A stretch of DNA of 64,000 nucleotides from JACVRW01 sp963812415 (lineage in GTDB: Bacteria > Actinomycetota > Thermoleophilia > Solirubrobacterales > Thermoleophilaceae): contig CAWEVH010000031.1 in assembly GCA_963812415.1 (NCBI GenBank), positions 3,467 through 67,466 on the forward strand. Direction: 5' to 3'. The position numbers and the translations under genes were made by a program. The notes beneath the pieces were generated by a model. It worked only from the letters and a program-made list of their open reading frames with translations. It ran no database searches and was not told the origin of the DNA. This document shows, piece after piece, positions 47,561 through 55,661 of the stretch. Position 1 is the first letter of the stretch. Each line of letters opens with the position of its first letter.

Positions 47561-47760
47561 TTGCGTCACCTCGGGCTGCTGACTGTCGTAGCGCCTGTCT
47601 ACAACGAAGAGAAAACGCTGCGGCGATTCTACGAGCGGTATGGCTGTCGCGAAACTTCGGCACCAGACCGCCCTGACCGCTGGACTGGACCAACGCGAAG
47701 GGCCATGCCGTCGTCATGCTTGACTCCGATCTGCAGGACCCGCCGGACTTGATCCCCTAC
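47561..47760 (+). pseudogene. Relic of a DPM1/GtrB-like GT2 glycosyltransferase
   Basis: The fragment begins LLTVVAPVYNEEKTLRRFYER, the classic opening of polyprenyl-phosphate glycosyltransferases. It then jumps, with small frame errors, to SRNFG, an QTALTAGLD-like stretch and GHAVVMLDSDLQDPPDLIP, which in intact enzymes lies about 45 residues further along. It stops there, directly before the next gene. So both the stretch between the two motifs and the whole C-terminal two thirds are gone. It can no longer encode an enzyme. Confidence 0.65.
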
Positions 47761-47761
47761 G

Positions 47762-49210
47762 ATGCTCGAACGGTTCTGCTCAGCGCTGCCATCGACCGTC
47801 GCGGCGCCCGCAGGAGCGCTGCATGACCCACGGCGTGCGCGCCCGGCCGGGGCGCGGCACACCGCGACCCTGATCGACCGGCGCCTGCTGCTCGGCGCGA
47901 TCGTCCTGCTGGCGGTGCTGTGCCGCGTCGTGGGGCTCGGCGACCGGCTGAGCGGCGACGAGGGCTACACCTGGCTCGTGGCCAGCGCGCCGGACGCCGG
48001 CACGTTCCTCGACCGGCTGGCGATGTACGAGAACACGCCGCCGCTCATCTACGCGCTGCTCGCCCCGCTGCCGCTCGACGACGAGGCCTGGATCCGGCTG
48101 CCCGCCGTGCTCGCCGGGGTGGCCGCCGTGCCGGTCCTGTACGCGATCGTCCGGCCGCTGGTGGGCACGCGCGCCGCGCTGCTCGCGGCGCTCGGGCTGG
48201 CGGTCGCGCCGCTCCACGTGGCCTTCTCGAACTACTCGCGCGGCTTCACGCTCGCGGGGCTGGGCTCTCTGCTGGCGCTCTGGGCGGTCGCCCGCCTCGC
48301 GCAGGGGGCGCGCCGACGCTGGTGGTGGCTGTACGCGCTCGGGGCCGTGCTCGCCGTCTACTCGGAGTACTACGCCCCGCTCTTCCTGCTGCCGCTGATC
48401 GGCGCCCTGCTCGCGCTGCGTGCCCGCCCATGGCGGGAGGTGCTCGTCCTCGGGCTGGCGCCGCTGCTGCTGCTCGCGGCGTGGCTCCCGGAGATCCTGC
48501 ACTCGCTCGACTTCGAGGGCGAGACGAAGATCGCGCCCAGGTTCCCGGACGCCTCGCCGGGGACGGTCCGCGACGTGGTCGTCGCGCTGTTCCTCGGCAA
48601 CGACGGCGCGACCGCGGCGGTCGGCCTGCGCCTGCTCCTGTTCGCCGGCCTGGTGGCCGCGCTGGCCGGCGCGATCGTGCTGCTGCTGCGGCGCTCGGCG
48701 CGCGAGCCCGGCGCGCGGATCCTGCTCTGGCTCGTCGCGGGCAGCGCGGCGGGCGCCCTCGTGCTCCACGCGCTCTCGCCACTGGCGGACCTCGGCGTGT
48801 TCGAGCAGCGCTACCTGACCGGTCTGATCCCGCTCGGTGCGGCGCTGCTGGCCGCGGGGGTGGACTCGCTGCCGTGGCGGGCGGCGGTCCCCCTCGCCGC
48901 GCTCGCGCTGGTCGGCGCCGGCGCCGTGGTCGTCGCGCAGCGCTACGACCGCGAGACCGAGCCGGACTTCGCGCGCGTCGAGCGGATCGTCCGCGGCGCG
49001 GACGTCCGCACGGTGCTCACGAACAGCGCCGTGGCCGCCTACTACCTGCGCGACCTCGAGACGACGCTCGACCGGCCCTTCAACCTCGGCCGCGGCCGGG
49101 AGGCGAGCACCGAGCGTCCCTACGCGGTGGTCGACGAGGCGTGGCGCGCGCGGCCCGGCCCGGGCGAGCGGACCAACGTGGACGCGATCTCCGTGCGGAT
49201 CGTCAGGTAG
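47762..49210 (+). CDS. GT39/ArnT-like GT-C glycosyltransferase
   Basis: This intact 482-residue protein has the first span LLGAIVLLAVLCRVVGLG, followed by the catalytic loop RLSGDEGYTWLVASAPDAG, where Asp-Glu fits the GT39 motif. YENTPPLIYALLAPLPL comes next. About ten spans follow, with NYSRGFTLAGLGSLLALWA and YSEYYAPLFLLPL typical of the ArnT-like family. A soluble C-terminus ends TNVDAISVRIV. The first 35 residues are non-hydrophobic and may not be translated, but no better start codon is visible. Confidence 0.75.
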   Translation: MLERFCSALPSTVAAPAGALHDPRRARPAGARHTATLIDRRLLLGAIVLLAVLCRVVGLGDRLSGDEGYTWLVASAPDAGTFLDRLAMYENTPPLIYALLAPLPLDDEAWIRLPAVLAGVAAVPVLYAIVRPLVGTRAALLAALGLAVAPLHVAFSNYSRGFTLAGLGSLLALWAVARLAQGARRRWWWLYALGAVLAVYSEYYAPLFLLPLIGALLALRARPWREVLVLGLAPLLLLAAWLPEILHSLDFEGETKIAPRFPDASPGTVRDVVVALFLGNDGATAAVGLRLLLFAGLVAALAGAIVLLLRRSAREPGARILLWLVAGSAAGALVLHALSPLADLGVFEQRYLTGLIPLGAALLAAGVDSLPWRAAVPLAALALVGAGAVVVAQRYDRETEPDFARVERIVRGADVRTVLTNSAVAAYYLRDLETTLDRPFNLGRGREASTERPYAVVDEAWRARPGPGERTNVDAISVRIVR

Positions 49211-49949
49211 GCCTGCGGGCGCTGAGCAGCAGGTTCATCGGCAGCCGCAGGCGGCCGCGCACGAAGCGCCGGTCGAGGGCCTCGAGTGCGAGGCCGATGC
49301 CGTTCACCGCCAGGTAGGCGGCGGCGAAGAGCGGCCTCGTCAGCGGCCGCAGGACGGGTCGCGCCGCGGCCGACTCCTCCAGATGGTTGAGCAGCGTGGC
49401 GCTGACCGCCGCCCAGGACACGCCCCAGCCGCCGCTCTCGACGACCCTCACCTCGTGCCAACCCTCGAAGAGGCTCCGCAGCAGGGGCTCCGTGTAGTGG
49501 TGCTCGGGGTTCTCGCGGTCGTACTCCCAGACGACGGGCACCGTGATCAGCACCGTGCCGCCGGGCCGCAGCACCCGCTCGATCTCGGCGATCGCGGGCC
49601 GCGGCTCGACGAGGTAGTGGAACGCCTGCGTGCAGAGCACGGCGTCGAAGCTCTGGTCCTCGAACGGGAGGAACTCGTCGCTCACCACGTCGGCGACGCC
49701 GTAGCGGTAGCCCGGCCGGTCGGTGTCGAGCCCCACCACCGTCGCGCCGGCGGGGAACAGGTCCTCGTAGGGGCGGCTCCCGCAGTACACGTCGAGCACG
49801 TCGCGGACCTCGCCGAGGCCCGCGATCGCGGCGCCGAGATCGTCGGCGAGCCGCTTCACGTGCAGGTAGTCGTACTGCGTCGGCCGCGGGTGCCGGCGCG
49901 ACCGGCGGATCCGCTCCACCACGGCGGCCGGCACCGTGTCCGTGCTCAC
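49203..49949 (-). CDS. Class I SAM-dependent methyltransferase (paralogue A)
   Basis: GTG 49949 overlaps the stop of the GT2 gene (GTGA), showing coupling. The 248-residue protein has YDYLHVKRLADDLGAAIAGL, motif I VLDVYCGSRPYEDLFP, VVGLDTDRPGY and DQSFDAVLCTQAFHYL, then RVLRPGGTVLITVPVVWEY. The C-terminus has amphipathic helices (PLFAAAYLAVNGIGLALEAL). It is clearly paralogous to the gene at 50895-51632, with the same GGWGVSWAAV motif. These enzymes probably methylate a glycan or its lipid carrier. In ABC-dependent O-antigen systems, terminal methylation can set chain length. Confidence 0.85.
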   Translation of the reverse strand: MSTDTVPAAVVERIRRSRRHPRPTQYDYLHVKRLADDLGAAIAGLGEVRDVLDVYCGSRPYEDLFPAGATVVGLDTDRPGYRYGVADVVSDEFLPFEDQSFDAVLCTQAFHYLVEPRPAIAEIERVLRPGGTVLITVPVVWEYDRENPEHHYTEPLLRSLFEGWHEVRVVESGGWGVSWAAVSATLLNHLEESAAARPVLRPLTRPLFAAAYLAVNGIGLALEALDRRFVRGRLRLPMNLLLSARRPT

Positions 49950-50893
49950 GGGGCCACCGCCCGCCGCCGGGCCGCCAGCCAGTCGGGGTCCGGCAGCCCG
50001 GCTGCGCGCCGGAAGCGGCGCGGCTGGCCGGCGGCGAGCACGCGCAGCCCGCGCGCGGCATCCGCCGGGCTGCGGTGGCGGACGGCGGCGGCCGCGTAGG
50101 CGCGCGCCGCCGCCAGCCGGCGGCCGGCGCGGCCGTGGCCGCGGGCGACCCAGCGCGCGAAGTCGAGCCGGTCCGGCTCGAGCGCGATCGGCGGGCTGGC
50201 CGCCGCATGCTTGCGCACGAGCAGGTCGAGCTCGCCCTGGAGGTCGGTGCGCCGGGCGGCCGGCATGTTGCCCGCGTGCTCCACGTAGGCCACGAGCACC
50301 TCGGGGCAGGCCGCGGCCCGCCCCGCGTGCGCCAGGCGCAGCCAGAGGTCCCAGTCGTCCAGCTCTGCGAAGCGCTCGTCCAGGCCGCCCAGCGTACGCA
50401 GCAGCTCGGTCCGCACGATCACGTTCGACGACCCGGCCGGCATCACGTTGGCCCTGCGCAGCTGCTCGGCGAGCCGCTCCGGGTCGGGCAGCGCCGGGGC
50501 ATGAAACGGCACGTAGCGCTCGTCGACCACCAGCGCGGCGGCGTACGCGAAGTCGGCGCCGGCCGCGCCCGCGGCCGCCAGCTGCGTGCGGAGCTTGAGC
50601 GGCGCCCAGAGGTCGTCGTCGTCGAGGAAGGCCACCCACTCGCCGCGGGCCTCCGCGAGGGCCCGGTTGCGCGCCGCCGCCACGCCGCGAGGAGCCTCGT
50701 TCGACACGACCCGCAGGCGCGCGTCGCGGACCTCGGCGAGCCGGGCCGCGGTCTCGTCGCGCGCCCCGTCGTCGACGACCACCACCTCGTGCTCGACGCC
50801 CTCCTGGCCGAGGGCGCTCGCGAGCGTGACCGACAACAGCGGCCAGCGACCCCGGGTGGGGATCACGACGGTGACCTCAGGTGCTGGCGTCAC
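49946..50893 (-). CDS. GT2 family glycosyltransferase
   Basis: GTG 50893 starts TPAPEVTVVIPTRGRWPLL. The frame is open further upstream through MNLLISARRPS, which matches the C-terminus of the neighbouring methyltransferase family and not a GT2 start. Motifs are VVVVDDGARDET, APRGVAAARNRAL, VAFLDDDDLWAPLKL and GGLDERFAELDDWDLWLRL, all normal. The C-terminal 100 residues are Ala/Arg-rich helices. Length is 315 residues. It forms a three-gene operon with methyltransferases on both sides. The FLDDDDLW signature is shared with the GT2 genes at 54714 and 60704, so these are paralogues. Confidence 0.87.
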   Translation of the reverse strand: MTPAPEVTVVIPTRGRWPLLSVTLASALGQEGVEHEVVVVDDGARDETAARLAEVRDARLRVVSNEAPRGVAAARNRALAEARGEWVAFLDDDDLWAPLKLRTQLAAAGAAGADFAYAAALVVDERYVPFHAPALPDPERLAEQLRRANVMPAGSSNVIVRTELLRTLGGLDERFAELDDWDLWLRLAHAGRAAACPEVLVAYVEHAGNMPAARRTDLQGELDLLVRKHAAASPPIALEPDRLDFARWVARGHGRAGRRLAAARAYAAAAVRHRSPADAARGLRVLAAGQPRRFRRAAGLPDPDWLAARRRAVAP

Positions 50894-50894
50894 G

Positions 50895-51632
50895 CTAGGG
50901 CGCCGGGCGCTGATCAGCAGGTTCATCGGGAGCCTGTACCGAGCCGCGGACGAACCGGGAGTCGAGCGCCTCGAGCCCGAGCCCGATGGCGTTGATCGCG
51001 GCGTACAGGAGGGCGAACGCCGGGCGAGCGAGCGTGCGCAGGACGGGGCGCGCGGCCAGCCGCTCCTGGATGCGCGCGAACAGCGAGCCGGTGACCGCCG
51101 CCCAGGAGACCCCCCAGCCGCCGTTCTCGACGACCGCCACGTCGTCCCAGCCGTCGAACACCCGCCGCAGGCTCGGCTCGGTGAAGCGGTGCTCGAGGTT
51201 GCGGGTGTCGTACTCCCACACCACCGGCACCGAGATCAGCGCGGCGCCGCCCGGCCGCAGCACCCGGCGCAGCTCGAGCGCGGCCGCCGGCGGGTCCTCG
51301 AGGTAGTAGAAGGCCTGCGTGCAGAGCACGGCGTCGAAGGAGTCGTCGCCGAACGGGAGGAAGTCCCGCGAGACCACGTCCGCGACGCCGAACCTGTCCT
51401 CCACGTCGAAGCCGACGATCCGCGCGCCGGGCGGGAAGAGATCGTCGTAGGGGCGCGTGCCGCAGAAGACGTCGAGCACGTCGCCGACCTCGCCGAGGCC
51501 CGCGATCGCGGCGCCGAGGTCGTCCACCAGGCGCCTCACGTGCAGGTAGTCGAACTGCGTGAAGCGGGGATGGCGGCGCGTCCGCCGGATCCGTCCGACG
51601 GCCGCGGGGGCGACGCTCGACTGGTTCGACAT
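50895..51632 (-). CDS. Class I SAM-dependent methyltransferase (paralogue B)
   Basis: ATG 51632 starts SNQSSVAPAAVGRIRRTRR, equivalent to the start of paralogue A. FDYLHVRRLVDDLGAAIAGL, motif I VLDVFCGTRPYDDLFP, SFDAVLCTQAFYYL and VLRPGGAALISVPVVWEY follow. The last ten residues (PDEPADQRPAP) do not match paralogue A. A one-base shift near 50930 would give LPMNLLISARRP as in A, but that frame runs straight into the GT2 gene. Either the 3' end has an error or the family end has decayed. Confidence 0.82.
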   Translation of the reverse strand: MSNQSSVAPAAVGRIRRTRRHPRFTQFDYLHVRRLVDDLGAAIAGLGEVGDVLDVFCGTRPYDDLFPPGARIVGFDVEDRFGVADVVSRDFLPFGDDSFDAVLCTQAFYYLEDPPAAALELRRVLRPGGAALISVPVVWEYDTRNLEHRFTEPSLRRVFDGWDDVAVVENGGWGVSWAAVTGSLFARIQERLAARPVLRTLARPAFALLYAAINAIGLGLEALDSRFVRGSVQAPDEPADQRPAP

Positions 51633-51672
51633 GCGGGACCGCGACAATGTAGGCGGTTTGGCGGCCGTGACC

Positions 51673-52950
51673 ATGAACGCAATCGAGTTCGAGCGTCTGG
51701 GGAAGCGCTACGTGGTGGGCGAGCGCGTGGCGTACCAGACGGCCCGCGAGGCGCTCGTACGAGCATTGCGGCGCGATCCGAGCGGGAGCGACACCGGCTC
51801 GGAGCTCTGGGCGTTGCGGGACATCAACCTCTCGATCCCCGAAGGCGACGTGGTCGGCGTGATCGGCCGCAACGGCGCGGGGAAGACGACGCTGTTGAAG
51901 ATCATCTCTCAGATCACGGAGCCGACGACGGGGGTGGCGAGGGTGCGCGGTCGGGTCGGCTCGCTGCTGGAGGTGGGGACCGGCTTCCATCCGGAGCTGA
52001 CCGGGCGCGAGAACATCTTCCTGAACGGCGCGGTGCTCGGCATGTCGCGTGGCGAGATCGCCGCCAAGTTCGGCGAGATCGTGGATTTCTCCGGCGTCGA
52101 GCGCTTTCTCGACACCCCGCTGAAGCGGTACTCGTCGGGGATGCAGCTCCGGCTCGCCTTCGCAGTCGCCGCGCACCTCGAGCCCGAGATCGTCGTGGTC
52201 GACGAGGTGCTCGCGGTCGGCGACGCCGAGTTTCAGCGCAAATGCCTGGGCAAGATGTCGGATCTCCGGGGCGAGGGCCGCACGGTGATGTTCGTGAGCC
52301 ACGACCTCGGCGCGATCGCGTCGCTCTGCCGACGGGTGGTCTGGCTCGAGCACGGCGCGGTCAAGGCGGACGGCCCCGCGCACGCCGTCCTCGACGAGTA
52401 TCTCCGCTTCGGCATCCCGGTCGAGACGCGCGTCGAGTTTCCGTCGGACCCAACGCGACCCGCCGAGCTGGTGAGCGTCGAGCTCGATGCTGGTGCGACG
52501 GTCAGGCGCGACGAGCCGTTCCGGATACGGCTGCGCTTCCGCACCCGCGAGCCGGTATTCGGGCTCGACATCGGGATCTACCTCCTGAACCGGGAGGGCG
52601 TACGAATCCTCGACGACGTCTGGTCCGACTGGCGCCAGTCGGAGTGGCTGGCCGACGAACCCGGCGAGTACGAGGCGACCGTGGAGGTACCTCCGGTGCT
52701 GGCCTCGGGCGAGCACGTGTTGGGTGTCTGGTTCGGGACCGCGGTCGAGGACCTGTTCGACCAGGAGCTGCTGTCATTCGAGGTCGCGCCGCGCCCGGAT
52801 GACCGCAAGGAGTGGATCGAGCGCGCTCGAGTCATCCAGCCGGAGCTTCGCTGGAGCGTCCGGAGCGACCCGGCCGGCGCCGGCCTAGATGACGTCCGCG
52901 AAGCGCCTCTCCGCCCGACGGAAGTAGACGATGCCGCTCACGAGCAGTAG
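51673..52950 (+). CDS. wzt: Wzt-type ABC transporter ATP-binding protein with glycan-binding domain
   Basis: ATG 51673 gives a 425-residue protein. The nucleotide-binding domain has Walker A GRNGAGKT at 65-72, the signature RYSSGMQLRLAFA at 152-164, Walker B EIVVVDEVLAVGD at 172-184 and the H-loop FVSHD near 207-211. Residues 245-395 form a beta-sandwich domain (FRIRLRFRTREPVFGLDIGI, VLGVWFGTA) like the Wzt C-terminal domain that recognises the terminal modification of the polymer. With the permease it exports undecaprenyl-linked polysaccharide. The last 20-30 residues, which overlap the convergent permease gene by 66 bases, may not be genuine. Confidence 0.92.
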   Translation: MNAIEFERLGKRYVVGERVAYQTAREALVRALRRDPSGSDTGSELWALRDINLSIPEGDVVGVIGRNGAGKTTLLKIISQITEPTTGVARVRGRVGSLLEVGTGFHPELTGRENIFLNGAVLGMSRGEIAAKFGEIVDFSGVERFLDTPLKRYSSGMQLRLAFAVAAHLEPEIVVVDEVLAVGDAEFQRKCLGKMSDLRGEGRTVMFVSHDLGAIASLCRRVVWLEHGAVKADGPAHAVLDEYLRFGIPVETRVEFPSDPTRPAELVSVELDAGATVRRDEPFRIRLRFRTREPVFGLDIGIYLLNREGVRILDDVWSDWRQSEWLADEPGEYEATVEVPPVLASGEHVLGVWFGTAVEDLFDQELLSFEVAPRPDDRKEWIERARVIQPELRWSVRSDPAGAGLDDVREAPLRPTEVDDAAHEQ

Positions 52951-53730
52951 CAGGCCGCTCGCGAGCGACACGAGGTCGGTCACGTCCGGCGGGGGCGCTC
53001 CTACAGCGCTCCAGCGGAAGCCGTCGATCAGGCCGACCACCGGGTTCAGCGCGTACACCCAGCGCACGGCGCCATCGACGATGGAGCTGGGGAAGACGAC
53101 GGGGCTGGCGAAGAGCCAGAGCTGGATCAGGAACGGCAGCCCGTACTTGATGTCGCGGTAGCGCACGTTCAAGGCCGCCAGCCAGGTGCCGACGCCGAGC
53201 AGGAGGGCGAACAGCAGCACGATCCAGACCGGGAGGAGCGCGATCTCGGGTCCCGGGGCGACCCCGTAGGCGAGCATGAAGACGGCCAGGACGACCAGCG
53301 AGATGGCGAGATCGACCAGCCCCGGAAGCGCGGCCGCCAGCGGCGCCAGGAGACGCGGGAAGTACAGCTTCTCCACCAGCTCGCGGTGGTCGACCAGGCT
53401 CGTCGCCGTCGCATTGAGCCCCGTCGAGAAGTACGTCCACACGACGAGCCCGGCGTAGACGAACACCGGATACGGAAGTCCGTCGCTCGGCAGCCCCGCC
53501 GCGCTGCCGAAGATCAAGCTGAAGATGACCGCGGCGGCCACCGGCTGGATCACCGCCCAGCCGACACCGAACAGCGTCTGCTTGTAGCGAAGCTTCAAGT
53601 CGCGCAGCGCCAGGAAGTACGCCACGTCGCGGTACTGCCACATCTCTCGGAGGTTCGGGCCGGGCAGCCGGCTCGTCGACGGCTTGATCTCGGTCCATGA
53701 GGCCGAGCGCGGGTGCTCGGCGGTCGTCAT
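52885..53730 (-). CDS. wzm: Wzm-type ABC-2 permease for polysaccharide export
   Basis: This intact 281-residue protein has six membrane spans and the ABC-2 signature features: WQYRDVAYFLALRDLKLRYKQ at the N-terminal interface helix, then TLFGVGWAVIQPVAAAVIFS, VYAGLVVWTYFSTGLNA and VEKLYFPRLLAPL. ALNVRYRDIKYGLPFLIQLW and SPVVFPSSIV follow, and ALNPVVGLIDGFRW is the family hallmark. It pairs with the convergently encoded ATPase. The start overlaps the stop of the deacetylase gene by four bases (ATGA at 53727-53730), so the two are co-translated. Confidence 0.93.
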   Translation of the reverse strand: MTTAEHPRSASWTEIKPSTSRLPGPNLREMWQYRDVAYFLALRDLKLRYKQTLFGVGWAVIQPVAAAVIFSLIFGSAAGLPSDGLPYPVFVYAGLVVWTYFSTGLNATATSLVDHRELVEKLYFPRLLAPLAAALPGLVDLAISLVVLAVFMLAYGVAPGPEIALLPVWIVLLFALLLGVGTWLAALNVRYRDIKYGLPFLIQLWLFASPVVFPSSIVDGAVRWVYALNPVVGLIDGFRWSAVGAPPPDVTDLVSLASGLLLLVSGIVYFRRAERRFADVI

Positions 53731-54694
53731 GCGGCGGCCCTTTGAAGGGCCCCGACGAGCTGGCGCGCGAAGTCCTCGAGCGACGTGTTCAGCACGTCGA
53801 TCCTCGGCAGCAGCAGCGGGTCGTCGGCGGCGTCACGGCCGCGGGCACGGCCCGTGAAGCCGCGGTCGTAGCCGGCGGCGCGCGCCGCGGCCGCGACGCG
53901 CGGGTCCGCCTTCCCGTGCGGGTACGAGATCGGTCGTGATCTCCCTCCCCGCCGGCCGCTCGAGCGCCTCGCGTCCGTCGCGCAGCGCCGCCTCGAGCGC
54001 GGCGTCGTCGAGCGCCGGCAGCACGTCGTGCCGGAGGGTGTGGAAGCCGATCTCGAGCCCGGCGGCCGCCAGCGCGGCGACGTCCGCTGCGCGCATGCCG
54101 GCATCATCGGGGTCCGGCCCGACGATCTCCGCGAGCGCGGCGGCCGCGCGGCGCCGCTCGTCGGGCGTCGCCGCCTCGATCGCCTCGCCCCAGTCGTGGA
54201 TGCCGGCGCCGCGCCGCGTGGATGCCGGCCTCCGCGAGGACGGAGACGTCCCGGCCGCCGTCGACGGCGGCCTGCAGCCGCTCCCACCAGAACCGGTGCG
54301 GGCTCTCGAGCGAGGCTCCGGACAGGAAGAACGTGGCGGGCAGCCCCGCGGCCCGGAGCGCCGGCAGCGCGTGGCCGGCGTGCGAGGCGAGGTCGTCGTC
54401 GAAGGTGATGGCCACCGGGAAGCGCTGCCCGCGCCGGCGCGCGGCGACGGCCTCCTGCAGCTCGCGGCAGGGCACCACGCGGTAGAGCCGCGCGAGATGC
54501 CCGAGCTGCGCCTCGAAGAGCCGCGGCGACAGCGCGGGCACCAGCTCGCGCCGCGGATCGCCGGGCGGATCGCCGAGCTTGTGGTACACGAGCGCCAGGC
54601 CGGCGCGGCGTCCCGACAGCCGCAGCAGCGCGTACCGTGCGAGGCGACCCGGGGGGCTTCCGGCCAGCCGCCGGATTGCCGATGGAAGCGGCAT
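53727..54694 (-). CDS. Polysaccharide deacetylase (NodB/CE4), frame breaks
   Basis: ATG 54694 starts PLPSAIRRLAG. The CE4 domain includes LALVYHKLGDPPG and VAITFDDDLASHAGHALPAL, where the FDDD gives the catalytic base and metal Asp. LPATFFLSGASLESP follows. After a break near 54220 comes EIGFHTLRHDVLPAL with the metal His pair (H-x3-H), and after another near 53935 the ISYPHGKADPRVAAAARAAG motif with YDRGFTG. The full motif set is present across two breaks. It should remove N- or O-acetyl groups from the exported polymer or a precursor. Coupled with the permease gene. Confidence 0.8.
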
Positions 54695-54713
54695 GCGGGA
54701 TACCCTAGATTCG

Positions 54714-55661
54714 ATGCCGGACTCGCCGCAGGTGACGGTCGTGATCCCGACGCGCGACCGCCGCTCACTGCTGCTCCGGACGCTGCGCTCCGCGCTCGCG
54801 CAGGAGGAGGCGACGCTCGAGATCGTCGTCGTGGACGAGGGCTCGACCGACGGCACGCCGGCGGCGGTCGAGGGACTCGGCGACGAGCGCATCCAGCTCG
54901 TGCGGCACGAGCGACCGCGCGGGGTGGCCGCCGCCCGCAACGCGGGCATCGCCGCCGCGAGCGGCGAGTGGGTCGCCTTCCTCGACGACGACGACCTGTG
55001 GTCGCCGCGCAAGCTCGCCACCCAGCTCGCCGTGGCCGCCGAGCGGGCGGCCGACTTCACCTACACCGGCGCGCTCTTCGTCAGCGCGGACCTGGAGCCG
55101 CTGCTCGAGAGGGAGGCGCCCGCGGTCGCGGAGCTGCACGAGCGGATCCCGATCGCCAACCCGGTCGCCGCCGGGGGGTCGAGCGTCGTCGTCCGCACGG
55201 AGCTGGCGCGCGCGGTGGGCGGCTTCGACGAGCGGCTCGAGCAGCTCACCGACTGGGACATGTGGTGGCGGCTGGCCGACGCCGGGAGACCGGCGCCGTG
55301 CCCTGAGACGCTCGTGGCCTACGTCCAGCACCCCGGCAGCATGCTGCTGAGCGACCCGCGCGGCGTGATCCGCGAGCGGGAGTACCTCGACGTGAAGCAC
55401 CGCCTGGGACCGGAGCAGCTGCGCGATCCCGAGCGGGTGTGGTTCTGGCGCTGGGCCGCCGAGGGGGCGGCCCGCGCGGGCCGCCGCCGGCAGGCGGCGC
55501 TGCTCTTTCTGCGCGGCGGCATCGCGCACCGCAGCGGGCTCGACATCCGGCTGGCGGCGGCGACCCTGCTGCGCGGCGCGCCGGACCGCGCGGACGATGG
55601 CGCCCGGCCCCGGCCCGCGGCGCCCGACTGGCTCGCGCCGTACAGGGGCGCCCCCGCGTGA
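54714..55661 (+). CDS. GT2 family glycosyltransferase
   Basis: This intact 315-residue protein starts at ATG 54714, which is adjacent to its first motif QVTVVIPTRDRRSLL. IVVVDEGSTDGT carries Glu in place of the second Asp of the usual DDGS. RPRGVAAARNAG, VAFLDDDDLWSPRKL and GGFDERLEQLTDWDMWWRL follow. The C-terminus is Arg/Ala-rich helices. It is divergent from the deacetylase with only 19 bases between starts, and its stop is overlapped by the next start (GTGA at 55658). It is paralogous to the GT2 genes at 49946 and 60704. Confidence 0.88.
   Translation: MPDSPQVTVVIPTRDRRSLLLRTLRSALAQEEATLEIVVVDEGSTDGTPAAVEGLGDERIQLVRHERPRGVAAARNAGIAAASGEWVAFLDDDDLWSPRKLATQLAVAAERAADFTYTGALFVSADLEPLLEREAPAVAELHERIPIANPVAAGGSSVVVRTELARAVGGFDERLEQLTDWDMWWRLADAGRPAPCPETLVAYVQHPGSMLLSDPRGVIREREYLDVKHRLGPEQLRDPERVWFWRWAAEGAARAGRRRQAALLFLRGGIAHRSGLDIRLAAATLLRGAPDRADDGARPRPAAPDWLAPYRGAPA

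Noticed and set aside
47457..47717. Minus-strand frame of 86 codons near the GT2 relic
   Set aside because: It overlaps the recognisable GT2 fragment on the other strand and has no motif of its own.
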